A DNA stretch of 38,813 nucleotides from CBCXVS01 sp965178525 (GCA_965178525.1 CBCXVS010000028.1:1-38813), one strand, 5' to 3'. Positions 25,844 through 35,585 are shown, numbered from the stretch's first letter. A program made the numbers and translations. Notes: generated by a model not told the origin, from the sequence alone.

Positions 25844-25874
25844 ATACATTTCTCCGGAGGCCGGAGAAATGTAT
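25844..25874. promoter_or_regulatory. Perfect palindrome between divergent genes
   Basis: Two 14-bp arms, ATACATTTCTCCGG and its exact complement, are separated by AGG. It lies 53 bp upstream of the CoA-transferase start and 136 bp upstream of the dehydrogenase-like start. The perfect symmetry and divergent placement suit a dimeric repressor site controlling both directions. As RNA it would form a strong hairpin, so an attenuator is an alternative. No regulator gene is adjacent. Confidence 0.55.
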
Positions 25875-26009
25875 AAAAGATATAAATTTAATTTTGTTCC
25901 GGCACTTATCAACTGGAGAAAGATGACTGCGACCCGATTGTAGTACGAGTCGGGGGTAGGTGGCAATCGACGGAGTGCCGCCTCGCAGGATCATGGGAGA
26001 CATATCATC

Positions 26010-27233
26010 ATGCAGATTCTAGAATCCCACACCTTTCGCGCCGTCAACTACCCGGTGCGCTTGTACGCCGGCGTCGACGCCCTGCAGCATCTTGCCACCG
26101 AAATCCGGCGGCGCCAGGCGCAGCGCGCTTTTGTCGTGTGCGGCCAGACGGTGGCCCACAAAACCAACCTCCTGGAGCGCCTGCAAGCTCAGCTGGGATC
26201 GGTGTATGCCGGCGCTTTCGACGCCATGGATAAAGACTCCACCTGGCCCGCCGTGCAACAGGGCGTCGAGGCGGCACGGGCGGCGGATGCCGACCTGCTC
26301 ATTGCGGCCGGTGGGGGCAGCGTCATCGTGGGCACACGCGTCATCGCCATTCTCCTGGCGGAACAGGGGGATCCGTATCACCTGATGACGCAGTACCCGG
26401 AGGGCAAGCCGGCATACAGCCCGCGCCTCATGGCGCCCAAGCCCCCGATCATCAACGTCATCACCACCCCGACGACGGCGATGAACCGCGGCGGTTCAGG
26501 TCTGAAGAACGACGCCCTCGATCACCGCATGGAATTTTATGATCCCAAAACGCGGCCCGTCGCCATTTTTTGGGATGCCGAGGCCCTCCTCACCGCGCCG
26601 CCGGAACTCATCCGCTCGACGGCCACTACCACGTTTTCGGGTGGCTTGCGCGCCCTCGGCGCACGGTCGATGAACCCGCTGGTAGAAGGCGACCGACAGC
26701 AGGCGTTTCGTCTGCTCCATCGCTCGCTGCCGCGCATCATGGCCGAGCCGGACAATGCCGCCCTACGCATCGATCTATGTACCGCAGCATTTCTGGAAAA
26801 CCGGGCTGCCGACGACGACCAGGGCCGGCGCCGCGAACGCGACCCCACCTCCAGCAGTGCCTATGCCCTCGCCACCGCTCTGCACATCCGCTACGATCAC
26901 GTCTGGCAAGGCGAAGCCACCTCCGCAGTCATGCCAATGGTGACGCGACTGAGGCCACCGCAAGACACCGACGTCGCGGCGCGCATTGCTCAGGCCCTCG
27001 GGGTTTGGCAGGAAGGCATGTCAGCCGCAGCGGCTGCCGAGGCCACGGGGGCAGCGCTCGATTCGCTTTACCGCGACATTGGCATGCCGAGTCGCGTCCA
27101 TGAACTCGATATCCCTGCAGCCGACCTGCCCTTACTGGCGCAGGATACGCTGAAGAATTTCAATGCCAACCCGGGGAATCGGCCTGGCGATTATACCAAC
27201 CAGATGCTCACCTTGCTGCAAGCAGCGTGGTAG
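26010..27233 (+). CDS. Iron-alcohol-dehydrogenase-fold protein with metal ligands missing
   Basis: A 407-aa protein of the Fe-ADH/maleylacetate reductase superfamily. The N-terminal NAD-binding half is normal (AFVVCGQTVAHKTNLLERL, DADLLIAAGGGSVIVGTRVIA with the GGGS motif, INVITTPTTA). In the C-terminal half the usual metal-binding D-x3-H segment is STATTTFSGGLRALG, without Asp or His in place, and the H-x3-H helix reads SSAYALATALHIRYDHVW, keeping at most one ligand. GGGAGA precedes the ATG. It is divergent from two CoA-transferase genes and may act on the same compound. Activity without iron is unproven; maleylacetate reductases also tolerate altered ligands. Confidence 0.7.
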   Translation: MQILESHTFRAVNYPVRLYAGVDALQHLATEIRRRQAQRAFVVCGQTVAHKTNLLERLQAQLGSVYAGAFDAMDKDSTWPAVQQGVEAARAADADLLIAAGGGSVIVGTRVIAILLAEQGDPYHLMTQYPEGKPAYSPRLMAPKPPIINVITTPTTAMNRGGSGLKNDALDHRMEFYDPKTRPVAIFWDAEALLTAPPELIRSTATTTFSGGLRALGARSMNPLVEGDRQQAFRLLHRSLPRIMAEPDNAALRIDLCTAAFLENRAADDDQGRRRERDPTSSSAYALATALHIRYDHVWQGEATSAVMPMVTRLRPPQDTDVAARIAQALGVWQEGMSAAAAAEATGAALDSLYRDIGMPSRVHELDIPAADLPLLAQDTLKNFNANPGNRPGDYTNQMLTLLQAAW

Positions 27234-27321
27234 GCTGATCAGTGGCGGCAAGCACGTCGGATACCGCCAGCAGCCGGCACCTGCATGATCGGGCTGCTAT
27301 AGCGGCCATAGCGGCATCGTC

Positions 27322-28269
27322 TCAACGGACGACCACGACATCCCCAGGCTGTATACGATCGTGCAAACGCACGCGAAATTGTTCCGGCGGTTCGTCCACC
27401 ACACGCTTTGCCGTCCCCCACAGACCCAGGTCGCCGCCGCACGCCTCGCCGTGGACATGATAGCGCCAGAGGCGCAACTCGTTTTCTGACGCAAAGCGTG
27501 TGAAGCCCCCGGCGCGCGTGATCGCTTTAATCACCGTTGGTGTCACGGCGCAAGCGGTATTGGCCGGGATGGCGGACTTCCCCATAGACGAAGTATTCCG
27601 CAGCTTCCGGGATGTACACGGTATCGCCATGGTCAAGCGGTACTGCCGGTATGCTGTCGAGCCATAAGCCGTTCTAAATCAAAACGGATGGGAATCGTGG
27701 GTTCCGCATTGCCATTGTGGCCCGGCGTTGCCCCGTTGGTGTGGTTATGGTTTTTCATCACCAACCCAATCCACCCGGCATGCGGCGTTGGCCCCCCGGC
27801 CCGAGACACGACATCGATCAGGGTCGCATACGGCTTCATCGGATGTAATCGGGGTATACGCACCTCGCCCAGGATGTTGACAGACTCGCTGCGCTGTTTT
27901 ACCACCGTGGTTTTGACCTTAGGCCGCCCGCGTGACGTTTTCGCCAACTGTCGTCCCATCTGCTTTTCCAGTTGCGGCAAAGTCAGGCCCGCAGCCTGCA
28001 CTTTGCCAACGCGGGGGTAGAGAAACGCGCCCTCCGCGTCTATCGTCACTTCACGGGACAACGCAGGTTTTCCTTCAACACGCACACCGATAATATCACC
28101 TGGGCCGATCGTGTATGTCGCGGTCGTCAGATGCTAGAGCTGTCTGGCAACCTGACTCTGCCTGGGTAGCTGTTGTAAGGACTGAGAAGGCATAGGTGGC
28201 GGCAAGGGAAGCTGTGGCGCACAACTGGGCAAGGCCCAGGACGGCGACTAGCCCTAAAAGAAAACCCAT
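27322..28269 (-). pseudogene. Wza/GumB-like polysaccharide export protein, several frameshifts
   Basis: Outer-membrane export proteins of this family form the channel for capsule or exopolysaccharide. The pieces appear in order but in changing frames: a signal peptide from ATG 28269 (MGFLLGLVAVLGLAQLCATA); YTIGPGDIIGVRVEGKPALS and DAEGAFLYPRVGKVQAAGL with VKTTVVKQRSESVNILGEV at about 28115-27650; then HGDTVYIPEAAEYFVYGEVR at about 27640-27545; and PTVIKAITRAGGFTRFASEN through RIQPGDVVVV to 27322. At least three indels are needed. The gene order is intact, so decay is recent or the sequence has errors. No glycosyltransferase genes accompany it. Confidence 0.75.
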
Positions 28270-28329
28270 GCGGCTCACTTCCCCCCAGCGTTGGGACATG
28301 GGAAACACAAACAATCGCATCGCCATATT

Positions 28330-28937
28330 CGTCTCTCATGACTCAGTAGATTTTGCGATAGCAGACGACAAGATACGCTTGCCGAGGTCCTAGCCGAGGA
28401 CGGAGCACAAGCATACGTTATTGCCCAGCACAGGCAATATACCTTCATGCATCGCGTCATGTTCAACCTATGAGTAGCATGATAGCTATGGCATTATGTC
28501 TGTCAAGAGTAAAAAGATATCGTTTTTTCATGCGTCATTGATCTCATATTCATAATTTTCTATTTTTTAAATAACGTTTTTTATTTTGAAATATATTTTC
28601 AATATAAATATTTATTGTATAAATATCTATATAAATATTTTATCTATACATCAACAAATAATTCAGAAAAAATATAAATGAGTGCCTAAAGTAGCAATTT
28701 AAGGATTAATCTGTCCAGACATGTCAATGACGGGAGAGAAATCTCCAATGGCGCCCAATGATCTGCAAATACAAGCTTCCGAAGCCTCGGGTGTTATCAT
28801 GCCAAATCAATGTGTTACAGCTGCATCGACAGGACTTCATACGCGCCGCTTTGTTTTGCAGCGATATCTTTTTCCTTTACAATAGCGCATAAACGATTTA
28901 CAAATAGTATGGGTTCACACGCCGTGAGCGTGCGAGC
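28330..28937. other. AT-rich non-coding stretch
   Basis: About 600 bases without a convincing gene. The segment 28535-28680 is very AT-rich, with phased A and T runs, unlike anything else in the window. It may be bent DNA, a nucleoid-protein binding site, or an insertion target. It lies upstream of the metallophosphoesterase. Confidence 0.5.
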
Positions 28938-29894
28938 ATGATGATGTCTACATCCTATGAGCTAGTGCCGCCTATGCCGATCGTAGCATACCCGCCACAA
29001 TCCGTAGCCTCTAGGGCGAGATCGCGTGTGTTTGCGCTGTCTGATATCCACGCAGATATCAAACAGAATATGACCTGGCTGCGGCAGCTTTCTGTGACAG
29101 ACTATGTCCAAGACACTCTGATCCTTGCGGGCGACGTCAGTGACAACCTCGCTGTCTTGCAGGACGCCTTCCTGCATCTGCGAGCGACGTTCGCCCATGT
29201 CTGTTTTGTCCCAGGCAATCATGAGTTATGGGTACGGCGCAAGGAATGTAGCCACTCGGTCGCCAAGTTCCAGCAGATCTTACGCCTGTGTGACGCTCTT
29301 GGGGTGCATATCCGTCCGCTCAAAATTGACGGGGCTGACAACAGAAGCGGGGTGTGGATCGTGCCACTCTTCTCGTGGTACGTCAAACCCGAGGAAGGTC
29401 CTGGAAGCTTGTTTGTAGCGAAAGAGGGAGAGGATCCAACGCTGTCGATGTGGAGTGACAATTATTTTACCGCATGGCCACGGCAAGTGGATGGTAGCAC
29501 GGTAGCGGACTATTTTCTCCGTCTAAACGAACCACATGTTGCCAGCGAATATGACGCGCCCATCATTTCATTTAGCCACTTTGTGCCGCGTACGGAGTTG
29601 ATCTATAGTACCCGTGAGGAGCTGCGCGCTGCTGGTACGACCTTCTGGAGGGATCCACACCCGAGCTTCAACTTTAGCCGCGTGGCCGGGTGTGCAGGCA
29701 TTGAAGCCCAGATTCGGCGTCTTGGCTCTAGGGTCCATGTCTATGGACACCAACATCGCAATCGTGACCGGTGCATTGATGGCGTCCGGTATATTTCTCA
29801 TTGTCTGGGTTATCCACGCGAACAACACCGGCGGGCGTACGGCGCAGCAACCGGCCCAGCCCTTATATGGGAGGCGGCAGCAGCATCAACGTGA
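28938..29894 (+). CDS. Calcineurin-like metallophosphoesterase
   Basis: A 318-aa two-metal phosphoesterase. All five motifs are visible: LSDIHAD (D36, H38), LILAGDVSDN (D66), VPGNHELW (N94, H95), ISFSHFVPR, and VYGHQHRNRD near the end. The extra region around 130-230 (WIVPLFSWYVKPEEG) is common in a subgroup of unknown substrate. Three ATG codons stand in a row at the start with no strong ribosome-binding site, and an AT-rich stretch lies upstream. It appears intact. It could act on nucleotides, phosphoproteins or phospholipids; nothing here decides. Confidence 0.8.
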   Translation: MMMSTSYELVPPMPIVAYPPQSVASRARSRVFALSDIHADIKQNMTWLRQLSVTDYVQDTLILAGDVSDNLAVLQDAFLHLRATFAHVCFVPGNHELWVRRKECSHSVAKFQQILRLCDALGVHIRPLKIDGADNRSGVWIVPLFSWYVKPEEGPGSLFVAKEGEDPTLSMWSDNYFTAWPRQVDGSTVADYFLRLNEPHVASEYDAPIISFSHFVPRTELIYSTREELRAAGTTFWRDPHPSFNFSRVAGCAGIEAQIRRLGSRVHVYGHQHRNRDRCIDGVRYISHCLGYPREQHRRAYGAATGPALIWEAAAAST

Positions 29895-29942
29895 GTGAAA
29901 CGGGTACGGGTAGCGGGAAAGCTCATCGCGACACACAACGCA

Positions 29943-29975
29943 ACCGCCGCGGCCTTCTCCAAAGGCCGCGGCGGT
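29943..29975. terminator. Strong GC hairpin, likely two-way terminator
   Basis: ACCGCCGCGGCCTT (29943-29956) and its exact complement (29962-29975) form a 14-bp stem with a 5-base loop. It lies between the stop of the metallophosphoesterase (29894) and the stop of a minus-strand fragment (29983). No T-run follows, so the termination role is inferred from placement and stability. Confidence 0.6.
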
Positions 29976-29982
29976 CTACGAG

Positions 29983-30150
29983 TTATCGAATCACTTTACT
30001 CAGAGCCGGTGTTTTGTGGTCGGACTTGCGTAACGTCCAGCCGTGAGACGTAAGGATACGTCCGACGTGGAAAGCACAAAAATCGACGCCGAATTGCTGT
30101 TGAATTAAGGTCGCAACCTGGAATGGCCTTAAGTGAAGCTCTAACTGCAT
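29983..30150 (-). pseudogene. IS630-like transposase winged-helix fragment
   Basis: A 55-aa frame from ATG 30150 that contains FQVATLIQQQFGVDFCAFHV followed by GRILTSHGWTLRK, the winged-helix DNA-binding segment of IS630-type transposases (typical form: VAxLIexxFGVxYhxxHVgRLLrrLGWs). The catalytic domain is absent and no terminal repeats are seen. It is a relic; autonomous function is unlikely. Confidence 0.5.
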
Positions 30151-30274
30151 GTCGTGTCAACGGTTGACCCAACACATGAGGGGGTTTTGTCATGAGGGGA
30201 GCGGTCTGGGGTCGTCGCTTTTGGACGCGGGGTTCGACCCGGTTCGGACGAGAGAGGTGGACGAATAATTCCTC

Positions 30275-31510
30275 TCAGGGCCCCCCGCTGTCGGGTTCAC
30301 TGCACCCCCGCAGAGCATCGATAACGCTGATCCGTTCAACATCCACCGGTTGATGCTTGGCCGATTGGACAATGACCCGTCGGACCAGGTTGTAGAGCAG
30401 AAGGAAAACGGTCCGTTCTTGCCGTACTCCCACCACGGTTTTGCCGGGCCGTGCATCCATCTGCATCGCAGTTTTGAGTGGTCTCAGACGCGTTGCTGCT
30501 TCCCAGCGTTTGAAGGAGGGTTCGGCCAGATCATCTTTTGAAGAGCATGGCGCATCCACTCAGGTCGTGACCAACGTGAGCACTCGCGAGCGCAAGCCGG
30601 GCTGGATCACCTGATGCCGCAACTCTGGCAGGAAAAGCGATGCAGGGAACGCTGCCAAGGTTGGGGGATCGAGCCCAGCCGGCCAGGTCTTGGGCTGGAA
30701 CCCTTCCACCCGTTGGTCCTGCTGGCCATGGGCCATGATCCACCGCGAGCGGGGTAGACCTTGGCTCTGAGGGGTCGGTCGGGTAGCGGGGATCACCAAG
30801 GGCCGAGACGGGGTGAAAGCGACCATCTGTCGGGCACCGACTCGCATGAGGGCGGGCAAACCGGCCAGTCTGAGCAAGGCCATCTGGGCATCGGACGATA
30901 GGCCCCGCTCCGTCACCAGCACCTCACCTGGTTCCATGGCCGGATGCATCGGTTGGACTGGGGACAACTCGTGGGGGTTCAAAGCAGACGCCGCTAGGGG
31001 GGGGAGCAGGCCCCTGCCCGCATGGAAAAGCGCCAGCAGCCGGGCCACGGGAAAGCCACCGCCGGGCGGTTGTTCGCCGGGCGGGCCGACCTCGTCTTGC
31101 CACACCGGGGTATCGGGCCTGGCGCCCCCGGAGGCCTCGACGAAGAAAACGCGATGGCCATGCCAGCGCCCGTCCTCCAAGGCCGTGGCCGGGCCGACTG
31201 GCCGACGCGTTCGCAGAGGTGGTCCAGCACGCCTCCAGGCAGCTGGGTAGGAGCCGGGCAGGAGGCCGAGGCACTGGAGTAGCCACCCGTTCAGTGCGGG
31301 AGATGACGGCAGGCGGCATGGCCAGGGAGAAGTTGCCCCAGAGAGGCCTGGACGGTGACGACCGGATGGAGGAGGCGGTCGCGCCACTCGGTATAGCCGA
31401 CCGCCTCACACGCCGCCGGAATGGCCTCGGATGGGAGGTGGGCGGCGCAGTCGGCCTGGAGGCGTTGCAGCCGGGGGGTGATACGGGATATCCGGAGCGC
31501 TTCTCCTGTC
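30275..31510 (-). pseudogene. IS4-like transposase, degenerate
   Basis: Recognisable blocks lie in shifting frames. The N-terminus (about 31510-31295) has ITPRLQRLQADCAAHLP, VGYTEWRDRLLHPVVTVQ and GHAACRHLPH, followed by an in-frame TGA; then the same frame gives SSASASCPAPTQLPGGVLDH. The frame shifts before GRWHGHRVFFVEASGG and continues to RPTPQSQGLPRSRWIMAHGQ and ELRHQVIQPGLRSRVLTLVTT, stopping at 30560. The C-terminal block FKRWEAATRLRPLKTAMQMD and FLLLYNLVRRVIVQSAKHQ follows in another frame, with a short segment missing between. Both catalytic Asp positions carry Glu (FFVEAS, VLVTERG). It is dead; it lies just before the truncated kinase-globin gene and may have removed its 5' end. Confidence 0.75.
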
Positions 31511-31604
31511 AGTGGGGGGAATGAAGGCCCTCATCATGAGAGGAGAGTCGGTCTCAGGCAATCGGCGTAACTGCTTCATCAAGAAAGGAGTTGGCTTGAC
31601 TTAA

Positions 31605-32511
31605 GGCCATTCACCGCTTTCCCAGGTCAAGTCCATTCTCCTCGACCTGGCCAGGGCGTTCGAGGAGGCCCACAGACGGGGCTATGCGCGGGGTGAGCTG
31701 TGTCCATCGGACATTCTCATCGACCCGACCGGCATGGCGCGTCTTTCAGCGCTCGATTTCTCGAATATCTTCCGAGACCAGGCACAGTTGTCCGGCAATT
31801 TCCTGGTCGACCGCGAATCCCTCACCTATATGTCGCCGGAACGCTTTTACGGATTGCCGCATACCCAGCTCACGGATCAGTACTCCCTCGGCCTTATCGC
31901 CTGTGAGCTGCTCGGTGGTCCTTGCCTGCCGCGCGTCACAAGACCATGCGATCTGGAACTCAAACGCAGCGTCTTCGACAAGCTGCAGTCGGGAACCGGT
32001 GACTGGGTGAAACGCTCGCCCGAGTTCGCTGGCGTGGTGTGCCGCATGCTGCGGACCGAGTCGGCAGAGCGCTGGCCCTGAGGAAATCGAGGTCGCCGAG
32101 TTCGAGCAGGAACTCAAGCGTAAACGGGCCAAGGCCAGCTACCTGAGAATCCAGGCCAGGGGGACCGAGGGAGAGCGCGAGTTCTACGAGAAGTTCTACG
32201 AAAAGTTTTTTTCAGCCGCTCCTGACATCAACCCCCACTTCAAAGTCGTCAAGATGATCCGGCAGTACCAGGTCCTCAACCGCGCCATCCGTCTCCTCCT
32301 CGCATTCCGTCCTGACGCCTCGGACACGCGCCAGGAACTGGAGCGTATCGCCGCTCATCACAAGAGACTCCAGCTTGAGGAGCGTCATTATACCAGCTTC
32401 CTTGAGGCGCTCCTTAAGACCCTTGAGGAATCAGGAGAGGGCACTCCGGAGACGATTGTAGCCTGGCGAACCATCCTCTCCATCGGTCTCGATTTCATGA
32501 GAACGTGCTAG
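31605..32511 (+). pseudogene. Pseudokinase-globin fusion, 5' truncated and frameshifted
   Basis: The first part (31605-32078) is a kinase C-lobe: LARAFEEAHRRGYARGELCP, SDILIDPTGMARLSALDF, LTYMSPERF (APE-like) and LTDQYSLGLIACELLGG. The HRD motif reads RGE with Lys-to-Cys and Asn-to-Asp changes after it, so it would be a pseudokinase. A TGA ends this frame at 32079; one frame over, EEIEVAEFEQELKRKRAKAS leads into a globin: EREFYEKFYEKFFSAAPDIN, MIRQYQVLNRAIRLLLAF, RIAAHHKRL with the proximal His of helix F, HYTSFLEALL and VAWRTILSIGLDFM. The N-lobe and start are missing. The frame may continue past the TAG at 32509. Kinase-linked globin suggests a heme-based signalling protein; here it is broken. 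Confidence 0.65.
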
Positions 32512-32673
32512 TACACGCCGGCGGAAGTCCGTCGGCGGTTTGAGCGCCGCAAGGATAACACATTCAATGAACTCAACCGACAAACCATTTGCGGTACGCA
32601 GTACTAGAACAAAATTTGGCAAGGAAATAGTTATGATCGTGCTCGTGGACACGACCGCCGTCTCACGGCTCCG

Positions 32674-33714
32674 TTACATACCGTAGAGCACCTTGATGTT
32701 ATCCCGCAAGATCTTCTCCTTGGTATGCCGGCTCAAGTCTTTCCGCGCCAGGAAATGCTGCAACGACACGATAATCTCATCTTCCGGCTCATGCGGGTAA
32801 TCCGAGGCGTACAGCAGCCGGTCGTCCCCCAACACCTCGATACAAGTCGTTAGCACCTCCTTCTCCTCTAATTCGGCGTGGAAATACACCGGATAATGCC
32901 GCACTTGCGCCGAAGCCAGACCGTTCGTGCGCCGATCGATCCGCTCCACGAAGTAGGGCGCCCAGCTGCACCCCGCCTCTAGGAAAGCAACCTTCATGTC
33001 AGGGAAGCGCTCGAACACCCGTTCGAGCGTCATGTTCACGAACTGAACAATCTAGGCAAACGGATGCGCCACGATGAAGCCGCCCTGAGCGCTCTCCGGG
33101 CGCGTCTCCGACGTATGATAAAAGTCGAAGCCAAGACCCCGCCGAGCTGCGCCATGGACGGCGAGCATGGTGCCGAGGGCGTTCGCCGCCTCATAGAGCG
33201 GATCGAAGGCCCGGTCTCCACAGGGGCTGGACAAGCCCGGCGCAGGTAAAACGGCACCAACCATCCCCAGCTCCGTCACAGCCCGGCGCAGCTCCTTTGC
33301 TGCCGCCTTTGGCTCCTGCAACGGGATGAGCGCCACCGCTTTCAGCCGGGGGCTCTGCTCCAGGTAGTGGTCGTATACGAAATCATTGTAAGCACGCGCC
33401 AAGTCCGCCGCCCACTCCGGGTCTCGGGCCTGCGCAAAACCCAGGCCGGCGGTGGGATAGAGCACCGCCTCAGCGATCTGCGCCTCGTCCATGAACGTAT
33501 GCCAGCCCTGCACGTCATCGCCGTAGGGCCGGCCGGCCGGACCCCGCCGCCAGCCGTCCAGGTCGGGAAAGAGATAATACCGGCGCAGCCCCTCAATGGG
33601 GTATTTCTGGGAATCGAAGTACGGGTAGAGCAACTCGTCCCGCTCGAAAAAGTGCCCATCTCCATCGATGATCCCTGTCACGGCCGCGGTCTGATCTTGC
33701 ATCTGCTGAGCCAT
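32674..33714 (-). pseudogene. Amidohydrolase (ACMSD/TIM-barrel type) with in-frame TAG
   Basis: A metal-dependent hydrolase or decarboxylase of 346 codons in one frame from ATG 33714 (AAGGAG eight bases upstream). The N-terminal part includes GIIDGDGHFFE (metal region), YPTAGLGFAQARDPEWAADL, LKAVALIPLQEPKAAAKELR, MLAVHGA and IVAHPFA. A TAG at 33054-33052 then interrupts, and the same frame continues IVQFVNMTLERVFERFPDMK, VAFLEAGCSWAPYFVERIDR, LLYASDYPHEPED and ILRDNIKVLYGM to the true end. CAG to TAG (one transition) would explain it. All catalytic elements on both sides remain, so the lesion is recent, or an error, or suppressed. Confidence 0.8.
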
Positions 33715-33757
33715 GGATCGTCTCCTTGTTTAATGTTGATCGAGAGGCACACGCGCC

Positions 33758-35338
33758 TCACATGCCCCAAATCGTGATGGGGTATCCCCGCACGGTTTCC
33801 TGCCGCTGAAACAGCTTCTCTTCCCACGTCTTGCCCGGTGTTCGATCGAAGATCACCAGATGTCCTGCTTCGGCAGCGCACCGATCCAGATACGCTTGGA
33901 CCTGCTGCCGCCCGCTTGTGATCGTCTGTTCGAGGCTCCGGTGCAGGAGTTTGAGTTCAATGACCGCCTTTTGGATGCCACCAGGATAGGGCCAGATGAC
34001 CAGCAAATCCGTGCGCATCCGGCCCAGGCCGTATTCGCGTTCGATCCGCCCGCCGCTATTAACAATACGCTGTAGAAACGCCTGCAGGAGCAGGTACGGT
34101 CCGGCTTCCTTGTACTGAAACCGCTCCACCCAGTGTTCCGAGTGTTCGCGAAAAAAGGTCTGAAAGGCAGCCAGGAGCTGGGGCAGGTCCAGACGGCCAT
34201 CCTCGGCCCTGATGTACCATGCGGTTTCCTGATGAATGGTCGCTTCGGTACTGTAGACCAACTGACGCGGGATGATTTCTCGATAGATCGGGTTGGCAAT
34301 ATGCAAACTGCCTTCTCGATGGATCAACCCAAGGTCGCGGACGTAGTCCAGATCATCCACCGGCAGATCTTCGGGGGACTCCGTCCCAGCCAATAGCGGC
34401 TCCATCACGCGTTGCACCCGCATTTCTTGCAGCTTGTCGGCAAGCTGATCGAGATGGGTCTCCCGCCGCAAGATGAGTTGTTCCTTCGCCTGCTCCACCG
34501 CCTCCCGGGTAATCGGTTGGGTGCGGTCGCGACCCGTCGGGCAACGAAAGCAGGTCTCATAACCCAGCGCATTCACCAGCCACGGCTGCCCCTGGGTCAG
34601 CTCCCAGCTCCGCTCTAAGGCCCCGGTCGTAAGATGTTGCCCGGTCTCGGATGTATGTTGCCGATACAGCGCCTCTACATCGGCTCTGGAAAAATCGCCT
34701 AGGCGCAAGGATTCGGCCTTAATGTTAAAGGCGCTGCCGCCGGTAATCATCGCCTGCTCGCTGTGGGAATGGATGCGGTAATCTCTCACGTCGCGTACGC
34801 CACAAAGCACGATGCTATGCGCAAAGTGGCCGGGCCGCCGCGTATAGCCGGCACGTAACTGCCGCAATACGGCGATGAGGGCGTCTCCTATCAGGGTGTC
34901 AATCTCATCGATGAGCACGACCAAAGGCGTTGCATCACGAGCCGCCCAAAGGCTCAGTACAGCCCCGAAAACACCATACGGTCCATATTTGCTGAACGCT
35001 TCGTCCCAGATATCGTCGACAAAGGTATCCTGCAAAATCGACTGTGCCCAGGCCGCAAGTTCACCCCGAATCGCTTGCATGGCCGCTGCTACGTCCTCTC
35101 GTGCTGCCTGTCCGACCTCCACGTTCATGTAGACACAGCGATACGTCCCCTGACCGTTCAAATACGTCATCAACGCCAGCAGAGCAGAGGTCTTACCAGT
35201 TTGGCGAGGGGCATGTAGCACAAAGTACTTTTTCTGCTGGATCAACAATAAAATAGCGTCCAGATCGAACCGTTCCAAAGGCGGAAGACAGTAGTGGTCC
35301 TGAGGATTGACCGGACCGGTGGTGTTAAAGAAACGCAT
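33758..35338 (-). CDS. AAA-family ATPase with PD-(D/E)XK nuclease-like C-terminus
   Basis: A 526-aa ATPase of the AAA-like group often found near defence or mobile genes. Walker A HAPRQTGKTS (around 43-52), Walker B LVVLIDEID (139-147), sensor-like HSIVLCGVRDVRDYR, a winged-helix section (LERSWELTQGQPWLVNALG), and a nuclease-fold end MRTDLLVIWPYPGG (D443) then AVIELKLLH (E461, K463). The frame is open to 35593, but I prefer ATG 35338 because AGGA stands eight bases before it and family similarity starts there. It is intact while its neighbours are broken. A role in defence or selfish-element control is inferred from the family only. Confidence 0.75.
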   Translation of the reverse strand: MRFFNTTGPVNPQDHYCLPPLERFDLDAILLLIQQKKYFVLHAPRQTGKTSALLALMTYLNGQGTYRCVYMNVEVGQAAREDVAAAMQAIRGELAAWAQSILQDTFVDDIWDEAFSKYGPYGVFGAVLSLWAARDATPLVVLIDEIDTLIGDALIAVLRQLRAGYTRRPGHFAHSIVLCGVRDVRDYRIHSHSEQAMITGGSAFNIKAESLRLGDFSRADVEALYRQHTSETGQHLTTGALERSWELTQGQPWLVNALGYETCFRCPTGRDRTQPITREAVEQAKEQLILRRETHLDQLADKLQEMRVQRVMEPLLAGTESPEDLPVDDLDYVRDLGLIHREGSLHIANPIYREIIPRQLVYSTEATIHQETAWYIRAEDGRLDLPQLLAAFQTFFREHSEHWVERFQYKEAGPYLLLQAFLQRIVNSGGRIEREYGLGRMRTDLLVIWPYPGGIQKAVIELKLLHRSLEQTITSGRQQVQAYLDRCAAEAGHLVIFDRTPGKTWEEKLFQRQETVRGYPITIWGM

Positions 35339-35585
35339 AGGCATTGTCCTGGCAATATCCAGTGTGTATCGCGGCAGCCTACGGCAGCCAGGCCGGATAG
35401 GGGCATCTAGCGTGTCCAGCAAGTCTAGCGGGTTATCGTACACAACGCCACTCCACAACGGGGTGAATGTATGGACATACTTGACATTTTTTCCTCTCAC
35501 GGCATCCTTGAAATGAGGTTCTTGTGACTTCAGAAACTCGGCCTCGATCACCACTTGAGGCCAAGGAGATAGCAGGAGACGCCAC

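Noticed and set aside
30189..31560. Similar sequences TCATGAG(A/G)GGAG on both sides of the IS4-like remnant
   Set aside because: They are in direct, not inverted, orientation, short and imperfect; not enough to define element ends.
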